From contig NZ_CAJQYY010000005.1 of assembly GCF_907164575.1 (NCBI RefSeq), positions 153,555-217,554 on the forward strand: a stretch of 64,000 nt of DNA, in the 5' to 3' direction. The number at the start of each line of letters is the position of its first letter. Within the stretch, counting starts at the first letter, position 1. Source of the stretch: Paraburkholderia gardini (GTDB lineage Bacteria; Pseudomonadota; Gammaproteobacteria; Burkholderiales; Burkholderiaceae). The position numbers were made by a program, and so were the translations under genes. Shown one piece after another: positions 39,129 through 46,956 of this stretch. The notes under the pieces are model-generated. The model ran no database searches, was not told the origin of the DNA, and saw nothing but the letters and a program-made list of their open reading frames with translations.

Positions 39129-40316
39129 GTGCTCCGTCCGAACCTCACCAATACGCTGTCCGCATCCTCCACGCTCTCGTGGCTTGCCCGCTTCGCCCCC
39201 GCCGCCCTCACCGTCCGCTGGCCGGAACGGGTCCGTGCGTGCCTCGGCGCGCTGATCGGCATCGGCTTCACCGGGGTACTCACGCATTTCCTCGTCGGGC
39301 CCCTCGCGCTCATTCCTCTGCTGGTGGCGCCGATGGGCGCATCCGCCGTGCTGCTGTTCGCCGTGCCGTCGAGCCCGCTCGCGCAGCCATGGTCGCTCAT
39401 CGGCGGCAATCTGGTTTCGGCGACGGTCGGCGTGTTCTGCGCGCACTGGATCGCCGATCCGGTCCTCGCTTCGTCGCTCGCAATCGCGCTCGCGATCTGC
39501 GCGATGTTCGCGCTACGCTGCGTCCACCCGCCTTCGGGCGCGGTCGCGCTGACCGCGGTGCTGGGCGGCCCGGCCGTCCATGCGCTCGGGTTTGGTTTCG
39601 TGTTCGCGCCGATCGCGATGCAGTCGGCCGCGCTGCTGTGCGCCGCGCTCGTCTGGCACGCGATCACCGGGCACCGCTACCCCCATGCCGCGCACGCGTC
39701 GTCGGGCGCCGCGGCAGGCCGCAGCGAGCCGCGCGGCGGCGTCACGCGCGCGGATCTCGAAGCGGTCATCAATCGGCGCGGGGAACTGCTCGCCATCGAT
39801 CCAGACGACCTGGAATCGCTGCTGCACGAAGCCGAGATGCGCACCTACGCGCGCACCTTCAGCGGGACCACCTGCGCGGACGTGATGTCGAAAGGCGTGG
39901 TCAGCGTTGCACCATCCACCACGGTCAAAGCGGCGCTGAACCTGCTCACGCGCCACGGCATCAAGGCGCTCCCGGTTACCGATGCAACCCGGCACGTGGT
40001 TGGCATCGTCACCCGCGCCGATCTGTCGGGCAACCCGACGGGCGCGCGGAAAAACCCGACCGAAAGCCTGTCCGCGCGCTGGTTCACCCGCGCGCCGAAC
40101 CCCGAAACGACCGTCGACACCTTGATGAGCAAGAACGTGTGCGTCGTGGAGGCCAGCACGCCGATCGGCGACCTGGTGCCGCTTTTCGCGGACCACGGAC
40201 ACCATCACATCCCCGTGCTGGACGCGACACGCCAGCTCGCCGGCATCATCACGCAGGCAGACCTGATTTCCGGCTTGTACAAGCAGACGCAGGTTCAGCA
40301 ACGCCTCGTCGCATGA
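39129..40316 (+). CDS. HPP family membrane protein with two CBS domains
   Basis: This protein of about 395 residues has an N-terminal HPP domain of four to five hydrophobic segments (ALIGIGFTGVLTHFLVGPLALIPLLVAPMGASAVLLF and CVHPPSGAVALTAVLGG, the HPP motif), then two CBS repeats (TCADVMSKGVVSVAPSTTVKAAL and VDTLMSKNVCVVEASTPIGDLV) that usually bind adenine nucleotides. HPP proteins have been linked to nitrite transport, which is not shown here. The start is uncertain: GTG 39129 suits the family length, while the open frame extends back to 38928 without conservation. Confidence 0.82.
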   Translation: MLRPNLTNTLSASSTLSWLARFAPAALTVRWPERVRACLGALIGIGFTGVLTHFLVGPLALIPLLVAPMGASAVLLFAVPSSPLAQPWSLIGGNLVSATVGVFCAHWIADPVLASSLAIALAICAMFALRCVHPPSGAVALTAVLGGPAVHALGFGFVFAPIAMQSAALLCAALVWHAITGHRYPHAAHASSGAAAGRSEPRGGVTRADLEAVINRRGELLAIDPDDLESLLHEAEMRTYARTFSGTTCADVMSKGVVSVAPSTTVKAALNLLTRHGIKALPVTDATRHVVGIVTRADLSGNPTGARKNPTESLSARWFTRAPNPETTVDTLMSKNVCVVEASTPIGDLVPLFADHGHHHIPVLDATRQLAGIITQADLISGLYKQTQVQQRLVA

Positions 40317-40393
40317 CTTTCCGAACGGCTGAATCAGTATCATATTGCGATATATTCGCCGTTTAATCTGCTTCACAGACAGGCCATTCCCGA

Positions 40394-40807
40394 ATGAAAG
40401 TAATCACGCGCGGGCTGACGAAGCCGGACTTCGAGCAGCTGTCGGAGTTTCGTTACCAGATGCGGCGCTTCGAGCGTTTTTCCGAGCGGGCTGCACAAGG
40501 CGAAGGCATCACGCCGCTGCAGTATCTGCTGCTGCTTCATATCAAGGGCTACCCGGAGCGCGACTGGGCGACCATCGGCGAGCTGGCCGAGCGCCTGCAG
40601 GCGCAACACCATAGCGTGGTCGCACTGGTCTCGCGGTGCGAGGCGCTGGAGCTGGTGGCACGCAAAGTCAGCGAAACCGACCGGCGCCAGGTGGAAGTTC
40701 ATCTGCTGAAGGCCGGTGAAAGAGTGCTTGCGCGTCTTGCCGAATTGCACCGCGCCGAACTCCGTTCGCTCAAGGGTGCCCTCACGATTCCTCAAATTGA
40801 TCTGTAA
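40394..40807 (+). CDS. MarR-family transcriptional regulator
   Basis: This 137-residue winged-helix protein carries ITPLQYLLLLHIKGYP, TIGELAERLQAQHHSVVALVSRCEALELVARKVSETDRRQVEVHLLKAGERVLARL, which is the MarR recognition helix and wing. It sits 78 bp after the HPP gene and 6 bp before the ClC gene, so it probably regulates one or both. Confidence 0.9.
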   Translation: MKVITRGLTKPDFEQLSEFRYQMRRFERFSERAAQGEGITPLQYLLLLHIKGYPERDWATIGELAERLQAQHHSVVALVSRCEALELVARKVSETDRRQVEVHLLKAGERVLARLAELHRAELRSLKGALTIPQIDL

Positions 40808-40813
40808 ACCACC

Positions 40814-42598
40814 ATGCAACACGATACACACAAGCGGGATTTTTCAACCAACTCACGACTGCCCGGCATTTCCGCACTGGCAGCCGTCATCGGCGCGCTC
40901 AGCACGTTCGCGGCCTTCGTGCTGCTGAACCTGATCCATCTGTTCACGAACCTGTTCTTCTTCGGTAGTTTTTCGTTTGCGGACCGTTCGCCGGCGCTCA
41001 ATACGCTTGGTGCATGGGTCATCGTGATTCCGGCGGTGGGCGGCCTGATCGTCGGATTGATGGCGCGTTTCGGCTCCGAGAAAATCCGCGGCCACGGCAT
41101 TCCCGAAGCCATCGAGGCGATTCTCTTCGGCAAGAGCCGCATGTCGCCGAAAGTGGCGATCCTCAAGCCCCTGTCGTCGGGCATCGTGATCGGCAGCGGC
41201 GGCCCGTTCGGCGCGGAAGGTCCGATCATCATGACCGGTGGCGCGCTGGGCTCGCTGCTCGCGCAGTGCGTGAAGGTCACTTCGGCTGAGCGCAAGACGC
41301 TGCTGGTCGCGGGCGCGGCAGCCGGCATGACGGCGGTGTTCGGCACGCCCGTCGCGGCTGTCCTGCTTGCCGTCGAGCTGCTGCTGTTCGAATGGCGCCC
41401 GCGCAGCTTTCTGCCCGTCGCGCTCGCGTGCGCCGTGGCGGGTTTCGCGCGTGCCGCGTTCTTCGGCACCGGCCCGCTCTTTCCGCTCAATACCGCGGCG
41501 CCGGATGCCTGGTCGCTCGTCTCGTGCGTGGTCGCGGGCCTGCTGTCGGGTGCGCTCGCGACCGGTCTTTCCGCGGCGCTTTACAAGACCGAAGACCTGT
41601 TCGGCAAGCTGCCCGTTCACTGGATGTGGTGGCCCGCGCTCGGCGGCCTCGTCGTCGGTATCGGCGGATTTATCGAACCTCGCGCGCTCGGCGTCGGCTA
41701 TGACGTGATCGGCGACCTGCTGCACCAGCACATCGCCCTCCAGATCGCGCTGGCGATCCTGATCGTGAAGGCGGTCATCTGGGTCGTGGCGCTGGGCTCG
41801 GGCACCTCGGGCGGCGTGCTGGCTCCGCTGCTCATGCTGGGCGCGGGACTCGGCGTCGTGCTCGGCCACGTGCTGCCAGGAAGCGAACCGGCGCTGTGGC
41901 CGCTCATCTGCATGGCGGCAACGCTCGGCGCCACGCTGGGCGCACCGCTGACGGCGATCGTCTTCGCGTTCGGCCTGACGCATGACGCCAACGCGTTGCT
42001 GCCGCTGCTCGCGGCGACGCTGGTGGCGCACGGTTTCGCCACGGTCGTCATGAAACGCTCGATCATGACCGAGAAAATCGCGCGTCGCGGCTATCACATC
42101 TATCGTGAGTACGGCGTCGATCCGCTCGAACGTCATTATGTCGACGAAGTCATGACGCGCACGGTCGACGCCATCGATGCAAAACTCACCGTGCGCGACG
42201 CCCTCGCCGCGTGGTTCGGCGAGACGCAGACGCGCCGTGCGTATCCCGTGGTCGAAGACGGCGCGGTGCTGGGCGTGGTGGACCGCGCGATGCTCGAAAG
42301 CGTGCGCGCCGCCGGCGCCGACACCGACGCCGCATCCAGCCAGACGCTCGCGGACGTGCTGCACATGCATTCAGCGGTGTTCGCGCTGGCCGACGAAACC
42401 TGCCGTCTCGTCGCGACGCGGCTCGCGGTACACGGTCTGGAACGGCTCGCGGTGGTGACGGACATGGATAGCCGGCGCCTCGTCGGCATCGTGTCGCGCA
42501 GCGATCTCGTCAAGCCGTCGATCGCGCATTTTGAAGAGGAACACAAGCGGGAGCGCTTTCGCCGTCTGCGCCCGCGCTTCGGCAAGCGCCACTCCTGA
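40814..42598 (+). CDS. ClC-type chloride channel/antiporter with CBS domains
   Basis: This 594-residue membrane protein has the ClC selectivity motifs GSGGPFGAEGPIIM (the GxFxP/GREGP region) and GSGTSGGVLAPLLMLGAGLGVVLG, with about 10-12 hydrophobic segments to residue 420, followed by a cytoplasmic pair of CBS domains (YVDEVMTRTVDAIDAKLTVRDAL; LVGIVSRSDLVKP). The usual gating Glu in GREGP is kept as GAEGP, so Arg is replaced. It probably exchanges chloride or another anion with protons. Confidence 0.92.
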   Translation: MQHDTHKRDFSTNSRLPGISALAAVIGALSTFAAFVLLNLIHLFTNLFFFGSFSFADRSPALNTLGAWVIVIPAVGGLIVGLMARFGSEKIRGHGIPEAIEAILFGKSRMSPKVAILKPLSSGIVIGSGGPFGAEGPIIMTGGALGSLLAQCVKVTSAERKTLLVAGAAAGMTAVFGTPVAAVLLAVELLLFEWRPRSFLPVALACAVAGFARAAFFGTGPLFPLNTAAPDAWSLVSCVVAGLLSGALATGLSAALYKTEDLFGKLPVHWMWWPALGGLVVGIGGFIEPRALGVGYDVIGDLLHQHIALQIALAILIVKAVIWVVALGSGTSGGVLAPLLMLGAGLGVVLGHVLPGSEPALWPLICMAATLGATLGAPLTAIVFAFGLTHDANALLPLLAATLVAHGFATVVMKRSIMTEKIARRGYHIYREYGVDPLERHYVDEVMTRTVDAIDAKLTVRDALAAWFGETQTRRAYPVVEDGAVLGVVDRAMLESVRAAGADTDAASSQTLADVLHMHSAVFALADETCRLVATRLAVHGLERLAVVTDMDSRRLVGIVSRSDLVKPSIAHFEEEHKRERFRRLRPRFGKRHS

Positions 42599-42638
42599 CC
42601 CTCGCATCGCACGGCGGCACGCCAGCGCACCGCCGCCG

Positions 42639-43085
42639 CTATCGCCCGTCACACAGGATCGCGGTGATCAGAAGCGGGACCACCTGTTTGACGATGGCCC
42701 CGCTGCCCGCTTCGCGCACGCGCGACTCCACGGTTTCAGCGGGACCGTTCACCACGACGCCGTAAGCGGAATCGCTGATCGGCTCGCCACTCCCCTTCCT
42801 GAAGATCGCGTCGTCATGTTCATAGCCGAGCACGGCGTAGACGCGAAATCCGAAAGCAGTGAGATTGCTGCCGCGTATCGGCCGGAACGCGTTGATCGAG
42901 TTGGCCTCGACGCGCATCGGGTTCGGCTCGATGTACTGGCTGTTGAGCAGTTGGGAGATGTAGTCGTGCGCGTTCGATTTGCAGTCGAGTTGCGGATCGA
43001 GTTCGTAGGCGCGACACAGGACCGGCGTGAACATGACGCCGCCGGTGGCAAGCGCGATCAGTGCATGGACAGCGACCTTTCTCAT
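42639..43085 (-). CDS. Small exported protein of unknown function
   Basis: This 148-residue protein has a signal peptide (KVAVHALIALATGGVMFTPVLCRA, cleavage about residue 26). The mature part has two Cys (LDCKSNAHDYISQLL and a C-terminal ILCDG) and the segment NAFRPIRGSNLTAFGFRVYAVLGYEHDDAIF. I do not recognise a family. It ends 40 bp from the convergent ClC gene and could belong with the secretion locus that starts here, but nothing proves this. Confidence 0.65.
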   Translation of the reverse strand: MRKVAVHALIALATGGVMFTPVLCRAYELDPQLDCKSNAHDYISQLLNSQYIEPNPMRVEANSINAFRPIRGSNLTAFGFRVYAVLGYEHDDAIFRKGSGEPISDSAYGVVVNGPAETVESRVREAGSGAIVKQVVPLLITAILCDGR

Positions 43086-43228
43086 GGTAGCGATGCCGTT
43101 TCCTCTATCGCGTCACCCTCTCACGCAACGGCGCGAGGCGTATGTACGCTAGCCACCAGTGTCACACACCCGCGTCATGCCTGCAGGCGCGCTGCCGGCT
43201 TCCTGACAGTGTGGACCGGAACAGGCGC

Positions 43229-43474
43229 TCATGCCGCGAGCCGGCGGCCGTCCATCGCGGGACGGGCGGCGGCGGGCGGGAATACGTTCCATGAGCCGTC
43301 GTCGTGGCGGAAAAAAATGATCGACAGCAGGCCGCCCGGACGCAGCGCCTCGACGCATACGTAGCGGCGACGCGCCACGCCGTGGCAAAAGCGCGTGACA
43401 CGGGCGGGCATCGCGGGCGTCGGCGCAAGCCATTTGTCGACGGCCTCGTGCAACGACTTTTCTGCGGCGTTCAT
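43229..43474 (-). CDS. 81-residue protein in operon with the LRAT-like gene
   Basis: The protein starts MNAAEKSLHEAVDKWLAP with AAGGAGA upstream of ATG 43474. It has a short basic, Cys-containing core (RVTRFCHGVARRRYVCVEALRPGGLLSIIFFRHDDGSWNVFPP) and no signal peptide. It lies 41 bp downstream of the LRAT-like gene and is probably cotranscribed. Family not recognised; it could be a partner or adaptor of the hydrolase. Longer frames on this strand (to 43582 and 43712) have unnatural composition. Confidence 0.7.
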   Translation of the reverse strand: MNAAEKSLHEAVDKWLAPTPAMPARVTRFCHGVARRRYVCVEALRPGGLLSIIFFRHDDGSWNVFPPAAARPAMDGRRLAA

Positions 43475-43515
43475 GATGGTCTCCTTTCTGCCGGTTCGGG
43501 AATACATGGGCGGTG

Positions 43516-44046
43516 TCAGGCGGCCTGCGCCGCGACATACGCATCGTTTCTGCCGCCTTCGACGAATGCCTTGACGAGGCACACGAGCGCGCGCACACCG
43601 GCACGCGGATGCATGAGGCAGGTCTGCACCTGCTCGCTATGGCTCCTGCCAAGCAGGCACCACGCGCAGAAGTGTTCGCAGTTGTTGGTGAGCAGGCGAT
43701 AACGGTTTTCACCGAGACGCGAGCGTGCGCGGCGCACGGCTTCTTCGCTGCCGTAGCGGGCGTGCGGATAAGGACGGACCATCACCATGTGGCCGGCGGC
43801 GAACTGCGCCAGCGTGACTTCCTCGACCGGACCGCGATGCGTCGAGTTTGCAAAACCCGCGTAGTGCACCACCCGGCCGTCACCGACATAGATGCCGTGG
43901 TGTTCGTAGCCGCGACGTTCCGTGACGAGATGCGCGCCGGCCGGAAGTTCGCTGTACGTGCGCAGCGGAAGGTCCGGCGACATCGAAACGACGATGGGGT
44001 CCTTGCCCCATCCTTCGCTGCATGTCAGTTGCTGGTTGCTGTTCAT
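43516..44046 (-). CDS. LRAT-like (NlpC/P60 clan) thiol hydrolase or acyltransferase
   Basis: This 176-residue protein has the LRAT/NlpC-P60-like circularly permuted papain fold pattern: AGAHLVTERRGYEHHGIYVGDGRVVHYAG supplies the catalytic His, and TNNCEHFCAWCLLGR supplies the nucleophile Cys. LRAT proteins move acyl chains or cleave amide/thioester bonds. No signal peptide is seen, so it acts in the cytoplasm unless exported by another route. The ATG at 44046 (MNSNQQL) is favoured over 44097. A sigma-54 type promoter upstream links it to the peptide genes. Confidence 0.82.
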   Translation of the reverse strand: MNSNQQLTCSEGWGKDPIVVSMSPDLPLRTYSELPAGAHLVTERRGYEHHGIYVGDGRVVHYAGFANSTHRGPVEEVTLAQFAAGHMVMVRPYPHARYGSEEAVRRARSRLGENRYRLLTNNCEHFCAWCLLGRSHSEQVQTCLMHPRAGVRALVCLVKAFVEGGRNDAYVAAQAA

Positions 44047-44126
44047 GGCTGCCCCGATTCGTCTGGTTCGTCTGGTTGCTGCAAGCGGTGCCTGCATCCG
44101 ATGGCCAACACTTCTGACCGGTATTG

Positions 44127-44142
44127 CGCATCAACCGGGCCA
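44127..44142 (-). promoter_or_regulatory. Candidate sigma-54 promoter for the LRAT-like operon
   Basis: On the minus strand TGGCCC-GGTTG-ATGCG keeps GG and GC 10 bp apart, with three mismatches from TGGCAC-N5-TTGCA. It lies 81 bp upstream of the LRAT ATG. Weaker than the peptide promoters but in the expected place. Confidence 0.45.
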
Positions 44143-44446
44143 TGCCACACAAACCATTGATTTATATCGATATTCACGTTTTCGCACAGGCCGGCACGAC
44201 ACCGGATGTGCGGCTCGGGCCGACACAATTTCTGGCGAACTGTTGGCGACGAACCGCCATTTCAAATCAGGGCGTGCCCGTGCGTCTTTACTTTCTGGGT
44301 GTTGGGTCGGCCACCGCCATGCGGCGGCCGCTGTTGGCGCTGGACCAACGAACAGGCGGGAAATGACGTGTGCCGGGTCCGCGCGCACGCCATTAATCTT
44401 CAAATAATCAAGGCGTTACGCGATACGCGTGTGACGCCGGGACTTT

Positions 44447-44462
44447 CGGCATGGCCCTTGCA
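44447..44462 (+). promoter_or_regulatory. Sigma-54 promoter for peptide gene A and PP2C
   Basis: CGGCAT-GGCCC-TTGCA has a perfect -12 TTGCA and correct GG-N10-GC spacing. It lies 60 bp before the peptide A ATG. A hairpin, GGCCG (44490-44494) with CGGCC (44502-44506), follows in the leader. Confidence 0.6.
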
Positions 44463-44521
44463 TATAGGGGCTCAGACTTCTTTTGACCCGGCCGGGACAG
44501 ACGGCCAACCGGAGACCCACC

Positions 44522-44809
44522 ATGGCTTCCATTACTGTGAATGACCTCTCGTTGAATCTCGCGCTGGATCGCAAGGCAATGGCCGCGATCCGGGGCGGCG
44601 GCGGTGCGCCGTGGGTGTATGGCTGGATCCAGCCCTACGTTCGAGAAACGCCAAGCTTCGGCCCGACCGTTAACCTGTACGAGATCTCGAACAGCTTCTA
44701 TGCTAACCAGATGATCAACACGTTCCAGTCGGTCGACGTCAACAACACCGGTTCGAATTCGAACCTCACCGTTTCTCCCGACGCGCGCAGCAAAAACAAT
44801 GCGGTGTAA
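44522..44809 (+). CDS. Double-glycine secreted peptide precursor A
   Basis: This 95-residue precursor has a 26-residue leader: D8-L9-S10, L15-D16, M20, A22, R24 and Gly25-Gly26 match the other three precursors in the window. The predicted mature part is 69 residues, starting GGAPWVYGWIQPYV, rich in Asn, Ser and aromatic residues, with no Cys. CGGAGA lies before the ATG. It is 5 bp upstream of the PP2C phosphatase gene and likely cotranscribed. The leader and the C39-containing exporter predict cleavage after G26; the function of the mature peptide is unknown. Confidence 0.85.
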   Translation: MASITVNDLSLNLALDRKAMAAIRGGGGAPWVYGWIQPYVRETPSFGPTVNLYEISNSFYANQMINTFQSVDVNNTGSNSNLTVSPDARSKNNAV

Positions 44810-44814
44810 ATGTC

Positions 44815-45585
44815 GTGACCTGTGCAAGCCAGTTTCGATGGACGTCATCGGCGCGTTCCGACGTGGGACGCGTCCGTGAGATCAACGAAGACGCCTGCCT
44901 CGATCAGTCCGGGCTCGGACGCTGGGCCGTCGCCGATGGCATGGGCGGCCATGCGGTGGGCGATCTGGCGAGCCGTCTCGTCATCGAAACGTTAAGCCAG
45001 CTGGCGCCGCCCGCGAGCATGAAGCGTTTTATCGCGGATGCGCGCGCACGCCTGCAGGTCGCGAACAAACAGCTCCGCGAAGAAGCCGCGCGACGTCAGG
45101 TGCAACGCATTGGCAGCACCGTTGTCGTGCTGCTCGCGTGCGACCGGTTCTGCGGCTACCTGTGGGCCGGCGACAGCCGCATCTATCTGCTGCGGCAGGG
45201 CCAGTTGCGGCAATTGACGCGCGATCACAGCCAGGTCGAGGAACTGCGCCTGATGGGCCACCTCACCGACGAGGAAGCGCGCAATCACCCCGCGCAGCAC
45301 ATGATCACGCGCGCGGTCGGCGCGACGGACCGGCTCGATCTCGACGAAGCCGCCATCGAAGTCGTCGACGGCGACATCTTCCTGCTTTGCAGCGACGGAC
45401 TCTGCAACGAGGTGAGCGACCGGGAAATCCTGGCTGCACTGGCATCGGCCGACTGCCTGCGCGCTTCGGATGAACTGGTGGAAATCGCGCTCGCACGAGG
45501 CGGGCGCGACAACATCACGGCCGTGGTCGTGCAGGCGGAAGACCCGGCTGCATCCGACAAGACGTTGCTCAACCCCGCGCCCTGA
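44815..45585 (+). CDS. PP2C-type protein phosphatase (Stp1-like)
   Basis: This 256-residue PPM/PP2C phosphatase dephosphorylates Ser/Thr residues. Motifs are RSDVGRVREINEDAC (metal Asp/Glu), WAVADGMGGHAVGDLAS, GSTVVVLL, YLWAGDSRIYLLRQGQLRQLTRDHSQ, FLLCSDGLCNEV and GGRDNITAVVVQ, all conserved. The start is GTG 44815 directly after peptide gene A. It is the natural opponent of the Ser/Thr kinase at 60626-62776 and of FHA-mediated phospho-threonine recognition. Confidence 0.93.
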   Translation: MTCASQFRWTSSARSDVGRVREINEDACLDQSGLGRWAVADGMGGHAVGDLASRLVIETLSQLAPPASMKRFIADARARLQVANKQLREEAARRQVQRIGSTVVVLLACDRFCGYLWAGDSRIYLLRQGQLRQLTRDHSQVEELRLMGHLTDEEARNHPAQHMITRAVGATDRLDLDEAAIEVVDGDIFLLCSDGLCNEVSDREILAALASADCLRASDELVEIALARGGRDNITAVVVQAEDPAASDKTLLNPAP

Positions 45586-45627
45586 AACGCGTTTGCGTGG
45601 GCATTGCCCGATGCCGTATTTCGGACG

Positions 45628-46956
45628 TCAGCCTGCCTCTTTCTCTTCGCTGTCGTCGCGGCTTTCCTTGCTGGCGTGATTGCGAAAATCCTTCGAATGC
45701 AGGCCGTGTTTCTTCAGCAGCATCTGCAGATGCGAGCGGTTCATGTCGACGCGCCGCGCGAGTTCCGCCACCGTGCCGCCCACTTCGTGAAGACCGCGTT
45801 CGAGAAACGCCTTTTCGGCTTCATCGCTGGCGGCCCGCTTTGCGTCGCTGAGCGACATCAGGTTCGTGACGCCCTCGCCGTTCGCGCCGGCCGGATGGGC
45901 GCCACCCGAGGTCGCCGGAGCACTTGCCGCAGGCCGCATGTCGACCGGCAGATGTTCGATGTCGGCCGTATCCCCCGCGAGACACGACACGCGGTACATC
46001 ACGTTGCGCAGCTCGCGGATGTTGCCCGGATACGCGTAGCTCAACAGGAAATCGCGCAGCCGCGGCGTGAGGCGAACCGGCCGCCGCTTGAGCGCACCGG
46101 CGGCTTCGTCGCCGAACCATGAAAACAGTAGCGGGATTTCGTCGCGCCGCTCGCGCAGCGGCGGCAGCGTCACGTGAATCACGCTTAGCCGGTAAAACAG
46201 GTCCTCGCGAAACCTGCCCTCTTCGCTCAGTTGCCGCAGATTGCGGTTGGTCGCCGCGACGATGCGCGTGTCGACGGCAATCGGCTCATCGGAACCCACG
46301 CGCTGGATTTCGTGCGCTTCGAGCACGCGCAGCAGTTTCACCTGGCCTGCCAGCGGCAACTCGCCGATTTCGTCGAGAAAGATCGTGCCGGTATGCGCGC
46401 TTTCGAACTTGCCCTTGCGATCGCTCGACGCGCCGGTAAACGCGCCGCGCCGATGCCCGAACAGTTCCGACTCCAGCAGGTTGTCGGGAATCGCGCCGCA
46501 GTTCACCGAGATATACGGCTTGTCCGCGCGGCCGCCGTTCGCGTGAATGACCTTCGCCATCAGCTCCTTGCCGGTGCCGCTCTCGCCGTCGATCAGCACA
46601 GGCAGATCGGTCGGCGCGGCTTTCTCCGCGATTTCGAGCGCTTCGAGCAGCCGCGGGTTGTCGCCGAATGTGCCTTCGAAAATGAAGCTGCGTTCGAGCA
46701 GCCCCTGGCGCCGCGCCTGGCGCGACTGCTCGATGCGCACCGGTTCGGCCACCGCCGCCTGCACGAAGCGCTCCTTGTGCGACATCTGCATGACTTCGTC
46801 GCGCAGCGTATTCGCCTGGCGCAGCAGCTTCTCGATATCCGCGCGTTCGAGCCGCGACGACCAGCGCAGCGTCGAGCGCAGGATTTCGATCTTCTCGATC
46901 AGGGCGGCGTACGAGATCGCGGGACTGCTGTCTTCGGGCTGGTCGAGTATCTGCAT
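45628..46956 (-). CDS. Sigma-54-dependent activator of the secretion locus
   Basis: This 442-residue activator has no receiver domain. Residues 1-95 or so are helical and of unknown role; the AAA+ core has Walker A DGESGTGKE, the sigma-54 loop GAFTGA and Walker B GTIFLDEIGE; a Fis-type helix-turn-helix (GTVAELARRVDMNRSHLQMLLKKHGL) follows near 400. It is the last gene of the exporter operon, overlapping the exporter stop by one base (TGATG). It is the best candidate to act at the sigma-54 promoters ahead of peptides A-D. A frame extending to 47238 is the shadow of the exporter gene. Confidence 0.92.
   Translation of the reverse strand: MQILDQPEDSSPAISYAALIEKIEILRSTLRWSSRLERADIEKLLRQANTLRDEVMQMSHKERFVQAAVAEPVRIEQSRQARRQGLLERSFIFEGTFGDNPRLLEALEIAEKAAPTDLPVLIDGESGTGKELMAKVIHANGGRADKPYISVNCGAIPDNLLESELFGHRRGAFTGASSDRKGKFESAHTGTIFLDEIGELPLAGQVKLLRVLEAHEIQRVGSDEPIAVDTRIVAATNRNLRQLSEEGRFREDLFYRLSVIHVTLPPLRERRDEIPLLFSWFGDEAAGALKRRPVRLTPRLRDFLLSYAYPGNIRELRNVMYRVSCLAGDTADIEHLPVDMRPAASAPATSGGAHPAGANGEGVTNLMSLSDAKRAASDEAEKAFLERGLHEVGGTVAELARRVDMNRSHLQMLLKKHGLHSKDFRNHASKESRDDSEEKEAG

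Noticed and set aside
43149..43712. A 187-codon minus-strand frame over the LRAT region
   Set aside because: Arg/Pro/Ser-rich shadow of the 81-residue and LRAT genes in another frame.
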